A DNA stretch of 60,000 nt from Owenia fusiformis (GCA_903813345.2 CAIIXF020000011.1:8716842-8776841), one strand, 5' to 3'. Counted from the stretch's first letter, positions 13,558 to 51,734 are shown. Program-made: numbers and translations. Notes: generated by a model not told the origin, from the sequence alone.

Positions 13558-16500
13558 GACCCTTTCTTCCCTCACATGACATCTCCCTCTCTCGGTCATT
13601 TTGTAATGACTATTGCTGATGGATACAACTGACTTTAATTGTTCATTTTTGGTTACTTTATATACTTTATTGGTTTGGGGACATTTGTATGCCTCACATA
13701 TTACCTACGATTGAAAACGAACTCATTTGCAGCAGTATAGTACATGTAGTTGGTATCTTTGTGTTAGATTAAGGGTGATGGGTAACATCATCCACCACTT
13801 TGTCCCACCGAAACATGGGAAATCACAATTATCAACAAATGAAATGACCGAGTAAACATCCTGAACAATTGCTTACAATATTGTCGCAATATCATTTCAT
13901 TGCTCCTATTGAACTTTATCGAACTAAAGTTTGTGTAGTAAACTCTTTTACATGGCGTCGAGGGTTTGCATTTCGCTTATTTAGGCTTAGATCAACAGAA
14001 ATCCATACTATTTGGGACACTCTTTAATAACATCCTCAACTTCAATCAGACTGAGAAACAGGACCATAATATTGTTAAAGCCAGTGCGACCAAAATCTGT
14101 TAGGTGTATCTGCCAAATCACGAATCATTTGCCATTACCACAATGTACCAGTCCAAGTGAAATGATGAGAACGAGAGTGCTTATCAAAATTACATGTTAA
14201 ACGAAATGTCACTATGGAATGGTAGGTTTAACTTATTGACGAAATCCAATGAATGGTTTAAATAAGATATATAATGCCAATTGTTGGTAATTTTTCTTGA
14301 TTTGTTGAATATATGTTGGTTTTCATATTTCAGTTGTCATATTTTAGATATGAGTTATGATGTTTTAGTTTGTATATCATTTATGTGATTCAATTCAAAC
14401 AGATATTAAGGCCGTTACAACAACCGTTAGAACAAAATGAATCAATACTACAATCGTATATACTTCAATATTTTAAGAAGTATGCCTTTTTCAGTGAGTG
14501 ACATGTGTTTTAAAATGCAGTAGTTCTGCAAACTGACCGCAAGGAAGCAGTCTGTTTACTCTGAATTAGTAATCAGATGGTCGATATGTAGTGGGCAACA
14601 GCCAATGTATATTTTGTGAATTCAATCTAAATGCGGTTTTGAGGTAGGGTTTTAATAACATGATGGGTAAGAGGGCTGGGCGAGGGTTCAAAGAGTGTAT
14701 TCCATGATATATTTATTTTTCTTCTGTAAAATCCAAGTATTTGATCCACCAATGACATATCATCTAAAAATCACGTGATTGAACTTTGACCAATAGCGCT
14801 GTAGCATTTCATCACGTGCTTCGACATATCGCCATTAGCAGATCAATCACGGTTGCCTTGATGTTTGATAAAAAAAGTGCGGTAAAGGCGATTGATTTAA
14901 AAGGCCAGTTAACGAAAATTTATAGGTTTTTGAGGTTGCCAGGTTTTGTGTCGACTACGCGGCAAGGATAGAACCGGTGTGTCCACTTGGGTGTCAGTAG
15001 GGTCGTAAATCATTCCTGCTACTCCTCGAGTTCTTTTTTTAAGAATTCCCACATCTAATCTCACAGCCACAGATACCACTAATGAGTCAGTGGAGGGGGT
15101 CTTGTGTTATTTTAGGGGTTGTGATTTGGCATATTGCACAACTTTATCGCGGACGATAAACACTATAAACAGTTACTGAGTATATGATATCTATGTATGT
15201 TACATATGTCTCTGAAAAGAATCAACCGTGTCATGTATACCATTTGGGATGACAATTAAATCGGTATGATATGTTATTCCCTATTCATATATACATGTCA
15301 TATACTGTATATCTAAATTAGAAATATTCAGGTGTGGAGTGCAGAAATGTAGAACTGGAATTTCGTGATATACACCGGGGGTATAAATCAGCATTATTCA
15401 AGGGCATATAAATCTGTCATTATACTCCTCCGTAATAGTCAAGCATGTCGCAAGAACCCCGGATGATCAAGTGAAGTGCCCGGATGATCGATTGAAGTGG
15501 CTATGATTTATCACAGCACAATATACAGGTCTGCCATAATATGTCAAACGGCTTTCATCTATGTCCAGAACATCATAAAACCAATGGATGCAATAAATAA
15601 AAACACTGATGAGATAAGAATAAAACCTCTGAGAAACAATCTTTCGAATGTTCTGTTCGATCGATGTTCTGTTTAATTAGTGAACAGTGGAAAGCGAAAG
15701 GACTCCGAGCCATTCATCCTAGGTTCAGTTTTCACTGATATGGTCTTTTAATAAAAAACTAACTACAAACAGCGAACAAACGGAAGAATACTTTGATGAA
15801 TAATAGATGTGATTTATCAACCGTACAAATCCTAATTTGGGTAATGGCCATCGTGGCACTGTTATATAAAGTATAATCAATTGATAACGTTTATCTCAAT
15901 TTGTTTTATCTGAATCAATGGGCATTGTATCCTCACCGTTTTCTACTAATTAAATGAGTTAAACCTGCGATAAAGAGTAAACTAATAATATTAATGGTGC
16001 AGTGTCAGTAAACGTAAATATTTCCCAGTTTTATTCGCTGCTGATAGTTCTTGGTCACCATGAGAGACCATAGTCTAGCTACAAGTCCTTGTGCCCCTGC
16101 CCCTAACACACAGTACCCCACAGCTTTCTTTCGGGTCCTCTTTTTTATCAAGGCAGAGATGGTTGGATGGGTGGATACATTCCTTTAATTTCTCTTTGAC
16201 TTCTTTTTTTATATCTAGGGCCAGGCACGTGCGGACATGGGCTTTCAAGAGAAACAATGACAATTACAGGTCTGCAGGTGACCGCATTGTCCAGGCTTAC
16301 GACCAGATATAAGATCACTCCACCAATAATCTCAGGCAACAGAATTTGAAAAAATAGGAACGATCAATCTAAGAAGATTCTCGGTATGAAAGTTTTCATC
16401 TGTCGTATGATTAACTTGATCAGTAATTACGAATCACTTGCTCAAAGGATTCACTGTTCATTAATATGTTTGTAGGTATTGTATTTCTTCTGATTTGGGG

Positions 16501-17721
16501 ACTATTTCATGGTTACGCGCTCATGAAAGGCCGCCATGATTTTGCAGACGACATTTGCCAGAGGCACAAGCGCTCATTTTTACATCTTTAGACAAATTGG
16601 AAGAGTATTATTATACTCATTAGAGTCTATTATACACCATCCTGAACATTTTTCAGTACAAGAAATCTATTATTGTTCACGCGAGATGGGGTCATGCCTT
16701 TCATTTCTTTTCAGTGACTAGAAGTACTATATAAATCACCATCAGTGTAAAAACCGTGTTCGCAAACACTGATTCAAGACTTTTACTTTCAGTTTATTGC
16801 TGTTTAATATGTGTTATCTTTCCTCGGTTAAGAGTTATGGTTTTTATATTGTCTGTTTGTTTAAGGTTTACAAATATGATTAAATAATGATGTTTTTATG
16901 ACTGCGCCATTAGGGGTGATTATGGATAATGAGCCCTTAACAGTCGACTGACAAACCTAGGATCGCTACAAACTGTGGCATTATTTTCCGAAAAGATATT
17001 CTGGTCGTGATCGTGCTTCTATCTTGCTAGGAACATTGCTTTGCTCTCTTTTGATATACTGTATAAAATGTATTTTCCTATTCCTGTTGTTCTGAAAGAA
17101 TTGCTCTATTAACACTAGATTATTAAATATGTATTTTTTCTATTAGGCGTATTTGAAAGCAATGTATAATAAGCAAGATAATTTTGAGTGTTTTCTGAAG
17201 AAATAGTCCACGCTCAGTTCCATTTAATATAGAGAATATTAGAGGGGGTTACTTACAGTACTCCGTGTTTCCATTGGTTTAATCGTGGAATTTTTTACTA
17301 TTTTAGTAGAAAACCCATATCGACTAATTTTTCTATATGATTTGACGGAGAGGTTGTGGTAATTGCCTTTTAAATGGCTAAAACTATGGGTCATTATTGT
17401 CGAAGTAGAAAACTTGGAATGTATAATATCCTAGGTCTGGCCAGGTTTTGTAGTCGGCCGATAGAAGGGATGAAAGATGACTTCGTAGATTGGAAATACA
17501 AGCACAGTGCACCCAGCACACGACACCTTTCAACGGTCTTGAAAACTCATTTGTCAGTTGAAGTTTAAGATAATTTTTCCAGAACGGAGAATGTGAAATA
17601 ATATCAACAAAATCATTGTAAATATGATGATTGGCACTGGCAGACATTTTCCAATTAGTAATGAGCTGGGGTAGTGAGCTACAATTCTTCTGTCAAAAAT
17701 GTATTTGTTTGGCGTAAACAA
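13558..17721. other. Long intergenic stretch, nothing recognised
   Basis: About 4 kb without a recognisable exon, RNA gene or well-formed mobile element. A small direct repeat (CCCGGATGATC variants, near 15455-15500) was noted. Open frames are short and overlap on both strands as expected by chance. Confidence 0.45.
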
Positions 17722-17800
17722 ACATGATATTAGTCTTGCTTCAAGACCCTGGTTGTTGAAGTAGTTAGGGGGGGAGGTCTTGAAGCAAGACTAACATGAT
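17722..17800. repeat. Perfect 19-bp inverted repeat (hairpin)
   Basis: TTAGTCTTGCTTCAAGACC (17730-17748) is exactly complementary to 17776-17794 across a 27-base loop, and weaker pairing extends outward into ACATGAT sequences. It could be the core of a small foldback element or form a hairpin in RNA. No function is assigned. Confidence 0.75.
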
Positions 17801-18519
17801 GTTTGGACAACAGAAACCCTACCATTACTTACAATTTCCAAACATAATTGAAAAATGATGAATTGAAATTGTTTAAACTTAGTGAAGGGAAAGGAAAGGG
17901 AAAAACGCCCTATTTAATGCACGTGCATGGTATGGTTATACGAATAGAGACTTGGGCTTCCAAGACACACCTTGGAATCAGAGGCTGAAATCCCTGCCCA
18001 AAACCTAACATAGATAGCCAAGGACTCTGATTATTAAGGCAATATCTTATCCGCTATGTAATGGTAAAATAGAAATTCGGCAGTCAATACCAGCGGTAAC
18101 CATTAAATTGGCGATTTAAACATTGTTAACAGGGAGTCTAAGTCGTCGTTGTGTCGCTCTTCGATTTGTATATTTAGCATCGTATTGTTTCAGAGTTGTA
18201 ACCTTATCATTTGAATCATAAATGAAATACCTTCATCCATACATGTACCTCTAACTAGTATGATTACATGCAGATGTTCTATTATAATGCTGGCCACTGA
18301 CATGGCATCCGTGGAACGTGAAATAACCAAGTCGCCAGGATCAATGGAGGCCACACTGGGGCCAAAGTAATCCTTCCACATCCCAGATTCACACGAACTG
18401 CGCATTTCTAGATTTACCCAGTTTTAACAATAATGTTAGTTCGATCAATGTATGAACAGCATTTACGGAGAAATATTTTATCTTAGTTTACACCAGTCAT
18501 AAGGTCTAGCTGCTCATAT

Positions 18520-18760
18520 GGTGAATCAGTCAGGCCTACTTGTCTGTTCGTCCATCCGTCCTCACGTCTGTCTGTCTTTCTAAAATACTGTCACGTTTCA
18601 ATTATAAAGTTTAGTTCGTTCTCAATAGAAAATGCCCTCCCCCTATGACTAATGTTTTCAAAAGCATGGCTAATTTTTCCACGTTTTGGTCCATTTTCGT
18701 CATAACCTCAAAGTATAAAGAATTCCATCAATTTGTTTGAAATTACGCATTTAGCTTAGT
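18520..18760. repeat. Diverged copy of a dispersed repeat with GTCC/GTCTG tract
   Basis: TTGTCTGTTCGTCCATCCGTCC and GTCTGTCTGTC resemble the pyrimidine tetranucleotide tracts inside the dispersed repeats at 33530, 48711 and 51052. A nearby phrase, CCATCAATTTGTTTGAAATT, resembles 33920-33940. The relationship is judged by eye only. Confidence 0.4.
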
Positions 18761-19317
18761 TTATTGGTAAGAATAATGTCTTAGTGCATTTAATCACCCA
18801 CAAATCATTGCGATCTGGGCTCGATCATTCAATAATGTATGGCATATAAGCGGTAGTGGTAGTTATTTGTGCTTTTCCTTTACAAATTACCAATGTCTAA
18901 TCTGGATTGAGTGAAAATACCTGGCTAGAGCTCATCACATCTTTCTGTTTTCAACTTCCTAGAGAGGAACTAAAAGAAGGCCATGCTTTCTCATGATAGG
19001 TTAGAGCTGTGCAATACAAAAACGTCACTTAAAAAGAAACATTGTTTTATTTTTCATAATCGCCCACTTTTCCAATGTAAAATGTTTTAACACAAGAGTA
19101 CAGCGAAACTTTCTTTCAGGAATTATGTTAGAGATTCCATAATTGACCGTGATGTAAGAGGCTCAGAGATAGTAAAGCAACGCCTGCTAATAGAAAAGCT
19201 TATGATTTTAATTAGCTAGCAAATTGGAGATAATCAGAGGTATCTGTTGCCAATCAACCGATAACCGACTCAGTAAGCTTGTTTCTGGACCCAACTAACG
19301 CGTGCATCCTGTCAGAT

Positions 19318-19510
19318 GCTCCTTTCTGGACCCATTGGGTGAAGCTTACTTGTCCAGACTTGTCTGTTTCTGGACCCATCAAGCCAGACTTGTCTGTTTC
19401 TGGACCCATAACGTAAGACTTGCTTGTTTCTGGGCCCATAAAGTCAGACTTGCCTTTTTCTGAACCCATTAAGTCAGACTTGCGTCTTTCTGGACCTATA
19501 AAGTCAGTCT
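19318..19510. repeat. 30-bp minisatellite, about 6-7 copies
   Basis: The unit is TCTGGACCCATAAAGTCAGA followed by CTTGCTTGTT. Copies differ at several positions. The reverse strand gives a repeated KSDLMGPET-like reading because the period is a multiple of three, with no other sign of a gene. Confidence 0.85.
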
Positions 19511-20056
19511 CCCTGGGTACTGAGCTTAATATTTGATACAGCGGGATCAACGTCCATGGGTGGATCACAAAATCTTCAATTCGTTTAAAAATTGGCAGAC
19601 TAGCTGATTATCTATCCTATCTATCCCAAGTGCATAACTTTCTGGAAAGTATTTCAGTTTGTCTCAATTGCGTTTCTTACATGGTTTGAAGAGGGCCAAG
19701 TATGTCACAAGTAGTTGTTATGTCAATATGATCCATGCATGATGTCAGTTCGATTTCAATAATATATTTCACGAAACACAACGGGTATTCAATTATTAGG
19801 TAAAGCGGATCGCTGCCCAAGTAGATTATCGCTGTGGATTAGACGTCGTGCCAAAATATGTATAACATGGTCTCAATAAAAATCATGAAATGAAATATAT
19901 TACCCAAATGCCGAACGAAACGTTGGCACGCAACTGCAACTCCCAGGGCTGGTCAGCTACCTATGACAGTGTCCATTGTAACTCGACCAGTCAATCAAGC
20001 ACAACCATCAACAATCAAACTTTGAAATTAAAATGGTTATAGTGGACAGTACTTGT

Positions 20057-20651
20057 TTTGACTGTGCGAACAGTATGAACCTTGTTTGGCTGTGCGAACA
20101 ATATGAGTCTTGTTTGGCCGTGCGAACAGTATGAGCCTTGTTTGGCTGTGCGAACAGTATGAACCTTGTTTGGCTGTGCGAACAATATGAGTCTTGTTTG
20201 GCCGTGCGAACAGTATGAGCCTTGTTTGGCTGTGCGAACAGTATGCGCCTTATTTGGCTGTGTGAACAGTATGAGTCTTGTTTGGCCGTGCGAACAGTAT
20301 GAGCCTTGTTTGGCTGTGCGAACAGTATGCGCCTTATTTGATTGTGCGAACAATATAAGTCTTGTTTGGCCGTGCGAACAGTATGAGCCTTGTTTCACTG
20401 TACGAACAATATGAACCTTGTTTGGCTGTGCGAACAGTGTGAACCTTGTTTGGCTGTGCGAACAGCATGAGCCTTATTTGGCTGTGCGAGCAGTATGCGT
20501 TTTTTTTGGCTATGCGGATAGTATAAGCTTGCCAGTTTGATTGTGCGAACAGTGTGAGCCTTGTTTGACTGTTCTAGCAGTATATGTGTCTTATTTTGGT
20601 GTGCGAACAGTTTGTGTCTTGTTTGGCTGTGTGAACAGTATGTGTCTTGAT
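20057..20651. repeat. 28-bp minisatellite, about 21 copies
   Basis: The unit is GTGCGAACAGTATGAGCCTT followed by GTTTGGCT. The 5' half is regular and the 3' half is more diverged. The sub-pattern GTATGAGCC / GTATGAACC / AATATGAGTC repeats in blocks, which hints at amplification of multi-unit segments. Three units make 84 bp, hence long open frames that are not genes. Confidence 0.93.
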
Positions 20652-22369
20652 TAGTAAATGATGAATAACTCAAGAAATGTTTTTCTGATATAGGGTCTGA
20701 TGTGCGATAAAAAAATGACATGAATTTTTAAGGAGTAGAACAGAAGTAGAAATGCAAGGATTTCGCTGGTCAACAGCGCACGAGTGAAGTTGACCTAGAT
20801 ATCTACAGATCTAGTATAGTGTTATAAGTAATAACGCTGGAAAGTTGACAGAAATGTTACCGAATAAAAACTATGTGTAATAAAAACATTTCATAATTTG
20901 AATTATCAAACATACCAAGAATGAAATGATCAAACTGTGCATCAAATCGTAAATATGGATACAGAATTCTATGACTGATGAAACTGTGCACACTCATGAG
21001 GGTGTGTCCCTTTGTGTACAAGGTATACAATATATACATTGGGGAATTCTCAAATCGTAGGGAAAAGGGTTCTCATTTTTATCGTTCAGAAGTAAGAAAT
21101 TTTCGAAATATTTCGCCTGTGAGACACGATGTTTCTTATTTTACATGATTGTACAATATCTAATTTATATCAGCCTCTCTATTGTTATTGTCTTCGAGAG
21201 ATGCTATATGGTGATTGTTCCCACTTTGGTCGGTCATGATATGTGTTCAAGTAGCTCTTGATATATAGTATTTATCTTACTGACGTAATTGATAACATTT
21301 AGATATCCAATTATATGGATACATGGTCAAGCAGTAAGGACCGACCAGATTAAGCCTCTTGTCATTTAATCTCATTACAAACCCTACAATATTGTGTTAA
21401 AACTTTCCAAAGTCCAACAAAATCGATCTTGTAGTCCTCTTGATTGGCCCTAGTTTTGGCCTGACACTTGTGACTATTGTATCATTGACGCCTGTAGAGG
21501 AGGCAGAAAGTCCGGGTATCTGTTTATCTAGCGGACTTTGGTCACTTTGTTTAGGGGTTTGTTATCATTTACTATTGTTCTCGTGTGTATGAACCCTCTG
21601 CAACATGGCTCAAATTGAACTGTGCAAACTGGTAAATACTTTAATAGCGGCGTCTAATGTAGATGTACCAGAACGCTTTCTCCTTTAGGAGACAATGGGA
21701 TATATACTGTTGTGTATTTAATCAGTTAATGCCATCGAGGGGCCACCGTGCGATCTCATCAAATAACTCAGTTGACATTCTTTATGCGCTCTCTTGTTTC
21801 TATTGGAACAGTTTCCTTGCGACATTTTCTACCACAGTACCAGGTGTAATTTTGTCAATCGGCGTTCACCCCCTGTGCCAATATTGACACTTTTACTTTG
21901 GACATTTCCTGAGACGAAAGCTGATCAAACCCCTTATTCTCCAGCCAAGAATAATTACATAATTTAGTTTATATGAGGAATTAACCAACATATGCTTCAA
22001 AGAAATCTTAATTGAACTTCTATTAAGCTTATTACTGATGAAAGAGTTAAACGCAGCATTGAGACTAAAGAAATATATGGCACAGAAATGTGCATCAATA
22101 ACATTGAGACTTCTAAGAAAGTTTCTGTTATTTTAACCATGGAACACTTATACATTACATAAGGAGCCCTATATTAATATTTGTGACTGAGAAAATTTAT
22201 TGAACGCTCGCGTATACATTCTTTGATTGACAGCTTATATAATTTACATATTGGCATTATAATTCACCAAATCTGCATACACTGTAAGCGTCAAAAGTGG
22301 AACATTTGAAGAACGCAATCGTATTCATTATTATTCACTGGTATCGCATCAGATACTTCTGGTATATCT
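20652..22369. other. Intergenic DNA, nothing recognised
   Basis: No exon, RNA gene or repeat could be supported. Confidence 0.45.
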
Positions 22370-22620
22370 GGTATATATATACAGTCATTGGTAACTCTAT
22401 AATTCACACTCTGCTTGTATCCCATAAGTCATTGGTACACAAACAGTCATTGGTAACTCATAGTGGCCTCCGGTAACTTACACGCTGCTTGTGTCTCTTT
22501 TTAGTTAATCAATTGTATATAGTCACTGGTAACTTCATCACTTAGTCCTGTAAAATTCATAAAGTGTTCGGTGACTCATTCTGTCACTGGTAAGCGGTAA
22601 CATTAACTCATACAACAATA
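22370..22620. repeat. Degenerate repeat with CATTGGTAACTCATA motifs
   Basis: CAGTCATTGGTAACTC, CACTGGTAACTTCAT, CGGTAACTTACACGCTGCTTG and CACTCTGCTTG recur at uneven spacing. Probably a decayed tandem array; boundaries are approximate. Confidence 0.45.
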
Positions 22621-23152
22621 CAACTGCCAGACTGCTGCAAGTGAGAGATCGCTTCAAACCGAGCCGTTTCTTAGGGGTACCCCCTTACACTGAGAGTAGT
22701 AACACCCGGATGTACCATTTCTAACAAGTTACCAGATTTAATTCATTCTACCATTTTCAGTAAAATAAATATGGCGTGCTATCATTTTAGATTTACTTTA
22801 CGTTGACAAATTAGACTTTCTTTATTAATAATGATTTGTAATAAAAGTCGGCAAAGTATGATTGATGTTCCTAGGTGAAAATTACGACAGTGGAAGTCAA
22901 ACACTCTTTCTCGTTTTACCCAGTGACGTTTGATTTATAATTAGTTACAGGATATTATTAACTCCAATAAATTATTTGCTGAGGAGTTCTGTGTCTGGCT
23001 TTTAAATGTGATTTTCATAAAAGTCTGGTGTTCAAGGCAAATATCGTAGCTGACTGTGATGGTCGTCGTAGTCCAGTACAGTGTAAAATTTTACCTTCCT
23101 GTATAACTGCCACCTATGTGGCTTACACATGTTACAAGGAAAATGTAAATCC

Positions 23153-23173
23153 AATCCACATCTAATGTGGATT
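23153..23173. repeat. Perfect 9-bp hairpin
   Basis: AATCCACAT and ATGTGGATT are separated by CTA and followed by a short T run. The structure is simple and could be chance. It lies about 75 bp before the tRNA-like sequence. Confidence 0.5.
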
Positions 23174-23248
23174 TTTAGAATTCAAAAGAGGGATTAATTT
23201 TGTCAAATAAGAAAATAATTAATTTGTTTATTAATTTGTGTATGGTAC

Positions 23249-23317
23249 CATCCCTTGGTGTAAAGTAACACATTCCCGTAACAGGGAAAGCCCCAGGTTC
23301 AAGTCCTGGAGGGATCA
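23249..23317 (+). pseudogene. tRNA-Val(AAC)-like relic, probably SINE head
   Basis: A cloverleaf-like order can be read. Acceptor strands CATCCCT and AGGGATC pair except for the outermost position. The D stem is GTGT/ACAC, the anticodon stem is TTCCC/GGGAA with loop GTAACA, and the T arm CCAGG-TTCAAGT-CCTGG is perfect. GGTTCAAGTCC (23296-23306) fits a Pol III B box, and TGGTGTAAAG fits a shortened A box. The GTGTA...CACATTC...TAACA...GAAAG order resembles tRNA-Val(AAC). The anticodon loop is one base short, so a working tRNA is unlikely. A tRNA-derived SINE or tRNA pseudogene fits best. Confidence 0.5.
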
Positions 23318-26247
23318 TCCTTACACGAAAAATAATATAGAAGTTTTTCGCTCCTAGAAATGCTGTAATTGTAATTCTTGAATAGCTGAAATATTTACCA
23401 TTGAGACGACACTCCAATTTATTAATTATATTTCCATGTGATTTCTTCAATCTTGCTTCAAGCCATTGTGACAACCATACACCTCCAAAAGAGGTTAAGT
23501 AAAAAAGGGCGGGGATCCAGAGACTCGACGCAAGACTACTGGACGTCAACCATCATGTGTAAAATGAGCTTAAAGTGCAACTACCGACGTATTTTTAAAA
23601 TCCAAGTATCAGTGCTTAGTACTACTATAGCTAATTTTACAAAAAGATTTACTAAGTACATATCTGATGGCGGAAAATAACAACTAGGTACCATTCATAT
23701 AAGCACGAACTATCAACTTTGAGCTAACCGACATCCTAGGTGGACTCAAAGAACGTTTGTTTGTGTTTCTACCTGAAAATACAGCGTTATTGATCCCCAT
23801 CTTTAACAGGGATGTTTACATACTGGCTCCTTTAAATTACAACTTCATTGTACCCTTAACAATTTCCGTGTATACATTTCCGTTTGGTTAGTTGCTATAG
23901 AAACCATAAATGTATAGTTGGGAATATGTACGTAGCTTACCAGTTTACCGATGTCAACATGGACTTAAAAGTCCGTGATATCACAAATTCCAAATAGATA
24001 TTACGAAGATAAATCAAAGATGCAAATCAACTGAAAATATCACTGGTTTGTATCAGTAATAAAGTCTGCATGGTTCATTATTAGCATAATACTTGTAACC
24101 TCGTCGTTTAGTTTCATATTTTCATGTTATAGTTTGATCTTCTACAATAATGTTTGACAAGTAAACTGTCTAGAAGTTATCGTATCTTTGCCAACAATAG
24201 CAACTAGGCAACATTGACAAAACGCTTATATTACACTTGCCATCGGACATTTATTGATCAATTCTAGGAAATCAATCCAGTGAACATTATCATTGGATCT
24301 GCTAAAATAACACATGACTGTGTTTCTAAGCTGTTTACCTTTAGTGCCTTTGTTTCAAATAACTCGATGCTCTTATCAATTAATACTTGGGCGTTGCCAA
24401 TGAGACGAACGTTGTTCATATAAGTAAACATTGTATGCAGAAATAGATATCACTCGATACTGAAGAGCTTGACTTGGTTAAGATGAGCGTTTTGTCGATA
24501 TATGATTTACTGCCTATTTCTATTTTCCGTTTTATCTTGCAATAAACATTATCTTCTTGCTGCTAGCGTTATGGCGTTGGCGCTTGTCGGCAAAAACTAC
24601 ACCATCCAGATCGTTAAGAGGGATATAATTTCATACATTTTCCAATAAGTTCTTAGTAAATGTATACTTTATAGGAATGTAAAGAATACACGAGTGGGTT
24701 TTTCAAATTAGAAACTCTGCCAAAGAACAACAGTTAAACAAAACGTTAATGCTTCTTCTACAGACGTACTCTGTTCCTCGAACTTGTATGCTTATCTTCT
24801 AATGGTGTTATGAGTTGTGTCGACTACATGCCTGTTACCCTAATAATACTATATTCTTGTTAATAGTATTTTTTGTAATTCAGTTTCACGTAATATTCAT
24901 TTACGTTTTTGTCTTTAACTTGTTCTGTTTATGCATGGACTTCCATATGTAAAGCTGATTCATGCAAACATATAATATAATACTGATGGCAACCATTTTG
25001 TCTCCGGATTATATGAACAATGGTTCTCGAAAATATCAAACCTCGGGAGGGCAATATTTTTTTAGATCGGACAGGTTTATGGCATGTGAGATCTGATACT
25101 CTTCTATAAACAGGTAAATAATGTCACCTAGGGTAAGAAAGAGCAAACATCCTCATGTTTTGAATACTACAACATTTTCATTTCAGACCCCCTTGAAAAC
25201 ATCCGTTATATGTAAAACTATATGACTTGTATCTAGAGAATGTCCACTTTTATACACCAGTAAACACTGGCAAAAGTCAAAACTGTGACAAATACTTGAA
25301 CAAAATCAATGTTGTTGACATGTAGATATTATTGCTCTTCAAATATACTTCAATGTTGTTTGAATACGAGACACAAGTGTAACATATGTTTTACTTTCAA
25401 TAGAACAATCGATAGTATTTTTGTGTCAAAATGTTTTGTTGATCAGACTGAAAAAAATCAGTAGATTTGACTGGTTCGATATAACGATACCATAAACGTG
25501 TTAGAATTTACAGTGAGGCTGCTTAAAGCGTCGTTTCGTTTACAGATCATATGTAATATTCATTAAATTATATCTTTACTAACTAGAGCGCTCTTAAAGA
25601 ATCAATATACATATTGTTCATTATAAAAAATCATTTTGCTATAAGCATTCATTTCTAAAAGAAACACTGCTAAGATGATTGTGGATTTTGTTTACTGTTT
25701 GGCCTGCTCGAGTAATGTCACAGTGAAGTAGCAATATTAACAAACGCTGATTCCGATGATGTTTAAATTGTGCCACTTATTAATAAACCATATATTAGAA
25801 TAGTATTTACTGTCTGGTCTCTTAGGGTGTGGTATATCATACCCTACTGTCAGCGTATGTTTATCCGGTATCAATCCAATATTATCATTTCATTTGCAGA
25901 CAATCTCGTAGATATTCTAGAACTTCTCAAATCTTTTTTAGAGAAGAGGATAGAGGTCCATGTAAAAATATAAGCTTATTTGCCAGTTTTCAAAATATTG
26001 ATCATATTTTCAACATTTCTAATACTAGCCCAATGGTTTATTGTCTATTAGGAATAGAATATAAACCTTGAAAACAATATAATAATAGCCTAAATTATAT
26101 TTATAAGCCTACAACAACTGTACTTTCTGTCACATATTTAAACTTCCCGCGCTTATTAAACTTTCGCACTACAACATATATTTGGCGTGTCATGAAAGAA
26201 TGAATACCTCAAATGATCTGATTGGTTTACTTTTAGCAAAATCCAGT
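23318..26247. other. DNA upstream of TMEM135, promoter region inferred
   Basis: No exon or element was recognised. The last few hundred bases probably hold the TMEM135 promoter. A CTTCCCGCGC (E2F-like) stretch lies near 26141-26155 and a reverse CCAAT box (ATTGG) at 26221-26225. There is no obvious TATA box. These motif assignments are tentative. Confidence 0.35.
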
Positions 26248-50268
<24,021 letters not shown>

Positions 50269-51051
50269 GTAAGTTGTATGTAAGGGAGGGGAAAGTCATT
50301 ATATATATCGTCCCATTATTTCTACATTGTTATAACTCACTTTTTACAGGTTTTGAGATAAGTATACTATCTTTCTCAATTTTTCACGAGGAATTCATTT
50401 CTGAGGTCCATTTCAATGGATCTCATCTCCTTTTGGAGATATCCAGTACCACATTGTTATAAGTGCAAAATGAGGAAAAAATTAGGCCCAACTTGTCATA
50501 TCCGTTTGGGTAGGCAGCAGAGCCAATCAGATACATAATTTTGATCATGTGATTAATAGTTATAACAATGTGGAAATAATGGGATGATCTCTTACTAGTA
50601 TGCTTTACAGGTAATTAACAAAGGAGATCATAAATCATGACACCATAGATGTAGTACAAACAAAAGAAAGCAGATTTGACATTATTTGTAACAAAAAAAG
50701 TTCTTTCAGTGAACTTAATATCAATTACTGTTCTAGCCTTTTTACCTTTGTCATATACCTAGTACCCCTCATAAAAGTAGCAAGGGGGTATAAATGGCAA
50801 TAATTCGCAGATGCTGAAAAACTAGACCCTATTATTTTCAAAATCAATGAGAAATGATATATTTCACATAATTGGAAAAATGCAATACTGCAAGTAAAAA
50901 CATGGATCAAGCTCATCCAGTACCTTATCAGTCAAAATAGAACACGAGTCATATTCTTTATAATGAGATGGGCAGAATAATGGTATGCAAGACAATAACA
51001 AAATGGAAGTGAATAAAAATTCAGTTTTCAGGGTTATTATCCCATGGATCA
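50269..51051 (+). other. TMEM135 intron 5, proximal part
   Basis: AT-rich intron DNA. CGTCCCATTATTTCTACATTGTTATAACTCACTT near 50309 and its approximate complement near 50552-50590 (TTATAACAATGTGGAAATAATGGGATGAT) form an imperfect inverted repeat of about 30 bp, likely the ends of a small MITE (50309-50590). Confidence 0.5.
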
Positions 51052-51734
51052 AAGTTCGGAGGGATATAGGGAACGCCTCTGTCCGTCCGTCCATATGTAC
51101 ATCTGTACGTACATTCGTACGTACGTCCGTCCATCCACCCCTCCGGGCAATAAATCAAATACTGTTGGCCCGATTTTGTTCATATTTTGTACACATATAC
51201 CCTATGGGGTAGAAGTTCTGCTTGAAAGCCGATTTTCAAAATGGCCACTCATTTAAAAATGGCGGCATTTTAGTGCTGATTTTACAGTATGTAAAACTGT
51301 AATAGCAATAAGTTTTAAATGTAAAAAAATTATATGGACATTAATAAAGCTAGAAATGTAGATATTAAAGAAGCACATGGCAGCCATCTTGAAAAATGGC
51401 GGCCTTTACTCGTTATTTTACGATTTTACTATAACTCGAAAAGTAGTGGAGCGATTTTGTTCATATTTGGTATGTGAATACTATAAGCGTGGCACACTGT
51501 CTAATGACACTTTTGGTAGAAGTTTAACATATTTTACTATAGCTCGAAAAGTAGTTGAGCGATTTTGTTCATATTTGGTATGTGAATACAATAAGCATGT
51601 CACACTGTCTAATGTCACTTTTGGTAGAAGGTGGCTATTTTGAAAAATGGCTGCCATTTTCGCTATTTACTTTGTTTGCAAACATGCCTGCCATGGCTGT
51701 TCGATAGGATTTGCTATGCTTTGGCGTTGCTGTT
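51052..51734 (+). repeat. Dispersed repeat, second intronic copy
   Basis: It shares, in order, AAGTTCGGAGGGATATAGGGA, CGGGCAATAAATCAAATACTG, AAAATGGCGGC and two blocks of CTCGAAAAGTAGT...GCACACTGTCTAATG with 48711-49433. Its 5' part has GTCCGTCCGTCC and GTACGTACATTCGTACGTAC tracts, at the place where the third copy (32464-33790) has the giant TGTC run. Confidence 0.85.

Noticed and set aside
23249-23317. Functional tRNA gene
   Set aside because: The anticodon loop is one base short, the D loop is reduced and the first acceptor pair is mismatched, so only a relic or SINE head is called.
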